This document shows positions 60,301 to 64,000 of a stretch of 64,000 bases of DNA, piece by piece. Source of the stretch: Molanna angustata (lineage: Eukaryota > Arthropoda > Insecta > Trichoptera > Molannidae). Each line of letters opens with the position of its first letter. The first letter of the stretch is position 1. Under the pieces are notes generated by a model. The model did not search any database, was not told the DNA's origin, and worked only from the letters and a program-made list of their open reading frames with translations. A program made the translations under genes and the position numbers. The stretch spans positions 11,555,607 to 11,619,606 of the forward strand of contig OY754968.1 of assembly GCA_963576475.1 (NCBI GenBank), read 5' to 3'.

Positions 60301-60446
60301 TACAATAGGATAAAAAAACACTCTATAGCAAAAAGAAGGATTGGAAAACGACATCATCTGTTTACGGATAAATATTACATCAAGTTAAAATATAAAATTC
60401 CAAATTGACAGGTTTACAAAGGTGCATCAAATCAAATATCTACTAA

Positions 60447-61153
60447 GACCCGAATGCACAGTCCTAGGTACCTAAATACTAACTCCTTTTCTCACTGGAG
60501 TATTTAGTATTCTTAAGTAAGCAATTGTGTTGCAGAGACATCACTAACTAAATACTAAATACTACCTACGCCAAAATTAAGGTCGATGGCGTAGAATTTC
60601 ACATTATTGTGTATGAAGAAAAGAGATAGATAGTTATCTATGGGCTTAGAAAGCTATCTATCTCTTATCTGACGTTTGACGTTTAAAATGTTTTCTTGCT
60701 ATATAACAACACAAACATATGTAACCAACTTCACACTTCACACTGACAGTTCGATATCACGATTTTTCTGAAATTCCAGTGAATTTTCGACATCTCGTAT
60801 AGATCGCAGAATACTCTGTTTGGTATTTGATTTGACAAAATTACCAAATACATATTTGCCGAAGTCACTAAAATTATCATCCATCGAAAACATATCGTAT
60901 TTTAGTATAAAACTATTTGTAAGGATCCTCGCTATCAACCTTACTTTTTGACAATTCGCAAATGTTAGTTTATGCCAATGCGCATGCGCTAAGTATTTAG
61001 ATATGTCTCTGCAATGCAATTCTCATAGAAAAACGTCGTAGCATCCTGCAGTTAGGAAGTCACGTGATCTCCTAACTTAAGTGAGCGACTGTGCAATGAA
61101 AACATGGTTAGTATTTAGAATTTAGCATTTAGGTAGGACTCTGCATTCGGACC
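60447..61153. mobile_element. TIR element, 707 bp, Harbinger-like derivative
   Basis: The left end GACCCGAATGCACAGTCCTA and the complemented right end GGTCCGAATGCAGAGTCCTA agree at 17 of 20 positions. Next to both ends is a TAAATACTAA-type block. An internal hairpin (AAGAGATAGATAG and complement, about 60619-60664) is present. The minus-strand frame at 60738-60886 starts MDDNFSDFGKYVFGNFVKSN, an acidic-aromatic N-terminus such as first exons of Harbinger transposases can have. No DDE domain is present. Target duplication is unclear. Confidence 0.6.
60738..61019 (-). CDS. Short frame inside TIR element, possible transposase first exon
   Basis: The 93-codon frame contains an internal Met giving MDDNFSDFGKYVFGNFVKSN, TKQSILRSIRDVENSLEFQK and NRDIELSV before the stop. 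Expression and function are unknown. It is probably the leftover N-terminal piece of the element's transposase or accessory gene. Confidence 0.35.
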   Translation of the reverse strand: MHCRDISKYLAHAHWHKLTFANCQKVRLIARILTNSFILKYDMFSMDDNFSDFGKYVFGNFVKSNTKQSILRSIRDVENSLEFQKNRDIELSV

Positions 61154-61154
61154 T

Positions 61155-62110
61155 ATGTACCAAAGTACTCAGAACTCAAATTCATGAGTAAAGCATGCGC
61201 CACATCGAAAGCTGCCACTGTTTTTGATGACAAATAACTTGTAAAGTTATGTGTATTCCACAAATATGGATTAAATTTCAACTAAACACAAAATTGAACT
61301 AATATTTTCTCATTGACTGCGTATTTTAATCATTTTGTTTTTAGTGAGCATAATCCGAATCGATCCCTGAAAATAATCGATCATTTATTCGGTGATCAAC
61401 TACTTACCCAATGAATGTTGTTTTATACATCTATGTTAATCTCTTTTAAATATTAAAAAAAAACTTTTATATTATTCATAATGTGTATTACAAAAAGGAT
61501 CAGAATCAATAGATGTTTTATAATTTTACTTGATCAAATACAACATGGAAAAAATGAGTGATTGTCACTGCAACTATATAATGTAGGTATCTGGAGTCAT
61601 TGTTCCGTGTATCTATCTATACATCCATGACAGATGCTCTAATGAACATAACATAACTGATGGGTACATAAAGGATACCATTTTGTGCAGTATCTACTTG
61701 TAACTCAATGAACCTGCACCAGAACAATCTATCACTGCACGTCAGTCAAGCTCACTACAATGAAACATCATTTGATTTTTTACAAACGATGAAAAACTGG
61801 GAAGAAACACCCCAGAACGAGTTTCAATCTGGAAAAGTCTACACTCAATTGTTTGTCAATTCTTAGATTGCCACATCTTTTGAATTTATTATTTAAACGA
61901 TCAAAGAATGAAATCAAATAACCTGTTTTAATTTCACTAAACTTTTTTCTTTGTGGAGCAGAGAAGTGAAATGAAATTCAGTTATTATTTTAACAAGAAT
62001 TCAATTCAACAATCTACTGACATATTACTATCTAGATTTAACACAGTAATTGTTTGAATGTTTGACATTGTGAAAACAATAAAAAAGGCATTCGACCTTG
62101 AATCTTGGGA
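61155..62110. other. AT-rich DNA, no gene seen
   Basis: No feature recognised. Confidence 0.45.
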
Positions 62111-62152
62111 TATTTTTAAGCAGCTAAATAAACCGTGTTTAACTTGAAATAC

Positions 62153-62355
62153 AAAAAAAAAATAATCGGATAATCGAGGTGGCCGAAATATTTTTTATGA
62201 CAAAATATTCGACTGGTTTTTAACCAACTTACAATTTCTGAGCACGACCGTTCAAAATCTCCATTCCGTTCTGAAACTACTAGCGGAGGACTATACAACA
62301 GTGGAAGCACTGCAGGCTGTAAAATTTCCACCCCCTCCAGGGGTAGTCGTGTAGT
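62153..62355. other. Coding-like stretch, strand uncertain
   Basis: On plus, one frame reads DNRGGRNIFYDKIFDWFLTN, LQFLSTTVQNLHSVLKLLAE and DYTTVEALQAVKFPPPPGVV, then a stop at 62353. It begins just after a stop and lacks a Met. On minus, MLDTTRLPLEGVEILQPAVL continues open for 82 codons. GC is higher than nearby. CGTGTAGTG at 62348 and CACTACAC at about 62391 form an inverted repeat, so a transposon remnant is also possible. Not assigned. Confidence 0.3.
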
Positions 62356-62861
62356 GTCCAACAACCTCTATCCACAATCCACCCCCATAGCCACTACACA
62401 ACATTCATAATAATAAAAACTTTCCTGCTTTGCCCAGAGAGCCAGTCTTTATAACTCACGTTCGAAACCAACTATGCGTCGTAGAGTCCACGCTGTGTCG
62501 CGTAGAATTGGAGACCGTAAAATGCATGAAATTCACAGAAATACATATCGTGTAGGTATCTGCTGGAAGCTGGAAGCGAGCCATACTTTACTTAGCCTAA
62601 TAACAATATAAGGATATACTGGCCACGGGAAAAACTTTATAGTTTACACACCATCCTGAGTACTTTTTGTTTTATGTGGAAATTTGCCAACCCACACTCC
62701 TCCACGACACTTATAATAAAAAGGACGACGAAATGTCAAATCCTCCAAAGTTATTTTGAGCTGATTCTCCGAAAAAATAATTCGGAAAAATTGACATTTG
62801 TAGTATTTACAGATTTAGAAATGCCGGCATAATATTTATGTCGGCAGCGATCGAGTTTTAA

Positions 62862-62917
62862 AAAGGAATTTGTATCCTCGCATATTTTCCAAGTATACGA
62901 GGATACAAATCCCCTTT
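62862..62917. repeat. Inverted repeat, 19-20-bp arms, 17-bp loop
   Basis: AAAGGAATTTGTATCCTCG at 62862-62880 and CGAGGATACAAATCCCCTTT at 62898-62917 are complements with one mismatch and one small gap. Confidence 0.8.
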
Positions 62918-63220
62918 AATATTCTCGTTTCAAAAGTCTTTTGTTTTTATATTTGTATTCCAAATATGATAGGTGTATTATGTTTGAAATTTGAGGATTC
63001 ATTCAAGTATCTATTTCTTAAAGATAATTTGATTAGTTTCGCCATTGACTTACTGACATTTTATATAGAAGTTTACTTGTCAAGCCACAAATATGTACGT
63101 CTAATTTATTCACGAAGGGCAGAAGTTAACCGGTATTTACTAATTCCAATAATTTTCAAACAAAACCAACTTTGGCAAATTCACTTGTCTATGACGTATC
63201 ATTGTTTTATTGTGTTTTAA
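62870..63220 (+). CDS. Hypothetical 116-codon frame, unrecognised
   Basis: The frame starts inside the hairpin and encodes a Phe/Ile/Leu/Tyr-rich protein (for example FKYLFLKDNLISFAIDLLTF, YIEVYLSSHKYVRLIYSRRA). The composition could be membrane-like, as in a chemoreceptor fragment, but AT-rich DNA yields such frames by chance. No motif is recognised. Confidence 0.15.
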   Translation: MYPRIFSKYTRIQIPFNILVSKVFCFYICIPNMIGVLCLKFEDSFKYLFLKDNLISFAIDLLTFYIEVYLSSHKYVRLIYSRRAEVNRYLLIPIIFKQNQLWQIHLSMTYHCFIVF

Positions 63221-63284
63221 GAAAATATGTTAAAAATCAAAAGTAAAAGTCCAGAACATGATCATGATCCAGAAAATCATTTAT

Positions 63285-63400
63285 TTAACTTCTTCTTCTT
63301 CTTCTTCGATGGCGCTACAGCCCAAGTCGAGCCTTGGCCTCCTTCAACTTCTACCTCCAACCCCGTCTGTCCTCAGCTGGTATTTAACTATCAGCTGACG
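63285..63400 (-). pseudogene. LINE 3' end with GAA-repeat tail
   Basis: Complemented it reads GGAGGCCAAGGCTCGACTTG, GGCTGTAGCGCCATCGAAGA and then AGAAGAAGAAG. The AAGGC..GGGCTGTAGCGCCAT block followed by a GAA tail is a common insect non-LTR 3' end. Only the last 100 bp are left. Confidence 0.6.
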
Positions 63401-64000
63401 AAATTAATAGTTTTCTGGTTATACCTAAATATATAATACGGCCAAAAAAAATAATTATGTTCTTTATTTAAACACCAGGTGATCGAAACAATTTTATAAC
63501 ATGGACTTAACTTATTTAAATTTTTCAAACGTTTACCTATAAAATTCTTTAAAATGTTCAACCATTTTTGTATATGATAAAAGTAAAGAACATAATTACG
63601 ATATTTTGTATTGCCAATTTGCAATAAAATTTAGATAGTTATCAATCGTATGCAAATTTCCGATAAAGCCTTTCGGTTTCTCAATGTGCCCGGGCCTAAT
63701 CCAAATCATTAAGATCCAAAATAAGTTATTATAAATAAATTATTACAACAAAAGATTTTCATCTTCTGTTTGACTCCCATATTTATATTATAAGACAGAA
63801 AAATTCAACAGAAACCCATTTAGTCGATACAAAACAAAAGAAATATAAAAATACATTTATAGATAAGAATACATTACAACTAATTTATGACGTCCTTTTC
63901 TTAGTCATTATAAATGAAACACAGAGCATTAAATTAAACCAAATATAACCTCGTTAGGAACTCCACTAAAGGAGATACATAAGTCAATAATACTTGATGA
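63400..64000. other. AT-rich DNA, no gene seen
   Basis: No feature recognised. Confidence 0.45.

Overview
The window looks like AT-rich insect nuclear DNA. It has no operons and no bacterial-type gene packing. It has spliced exons, long (AT)n tracts, very frequent GGTAGGTACC-type strings, and many non-LTR retrotransposon, Helentron-like and TIR-transposon copies. I cannot decide between Hemiptera, Lepidoptera and related orders from sequence alone.

The only host exon I recognise firmly is at 3798-3983 on the minus strand. It is the second coding exon of enhancer of rudimentary (e(r)/ERH), intact and with both splice sites. Its first exon, which in many animals carries little beyond the start codon, should lie at higher coordinates. 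The last exon should lie at lower coordinates, probably outside the window. A frameshifted THAP-domain gene is at 40683-41595. A few unassigned coding-like stretches are reported at low confidence.

Almost everything else is mobile-element debris, often layered. 2.6-5.4 kb: huge (AT)n tracts, a 154-bp-arm foldback with Penelope-like end motifs, and a LINE fragment. 8.7-10.9 kb: three consecutive tandem arrays, possibly inside a Helitron-like element. 11.5-15.9 kb: a Helentron-like non-autonomous family (called HINE here) in which two plus-strand copies are inserted inside one minus-strand copy. 21.6-28.8 kb: several 5'-truncated LINEs, tRNA-derived SINEs and CR1-like tails. 30.2-34.1 kb: a LINE with a 14-bp target duplication, one side of which is split by a 3.0-kb pogo-type transposon with its own TA duplication. 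38.4-43.9 kb: a LINE (LINE-D) inserted into another LINE (LINE-C), a solo 3' end of LINE-D, and the THAP pseudogene. 44.7-45.3 and 60.4-61.2 kb: two TIR elements resembling deletion derivatives of PIF/Harbinger. 49.8-52.2 kb: a HINE copy split by a 1.9-kb TIR element with a 4-bp ATAT duplication. That element keeps a first and a last exon of an unusual transposase-like gene but lacks the middle.

The best candidates for something not well described are the 50202-52096 element, the HINE family with its self-nesting, and the three foldbacks that share a hairpin-plus-GAAAC motif. The genes do not form a pathway. The biology shown is repeated waves of transposition into old copies, around one conserved host gene.
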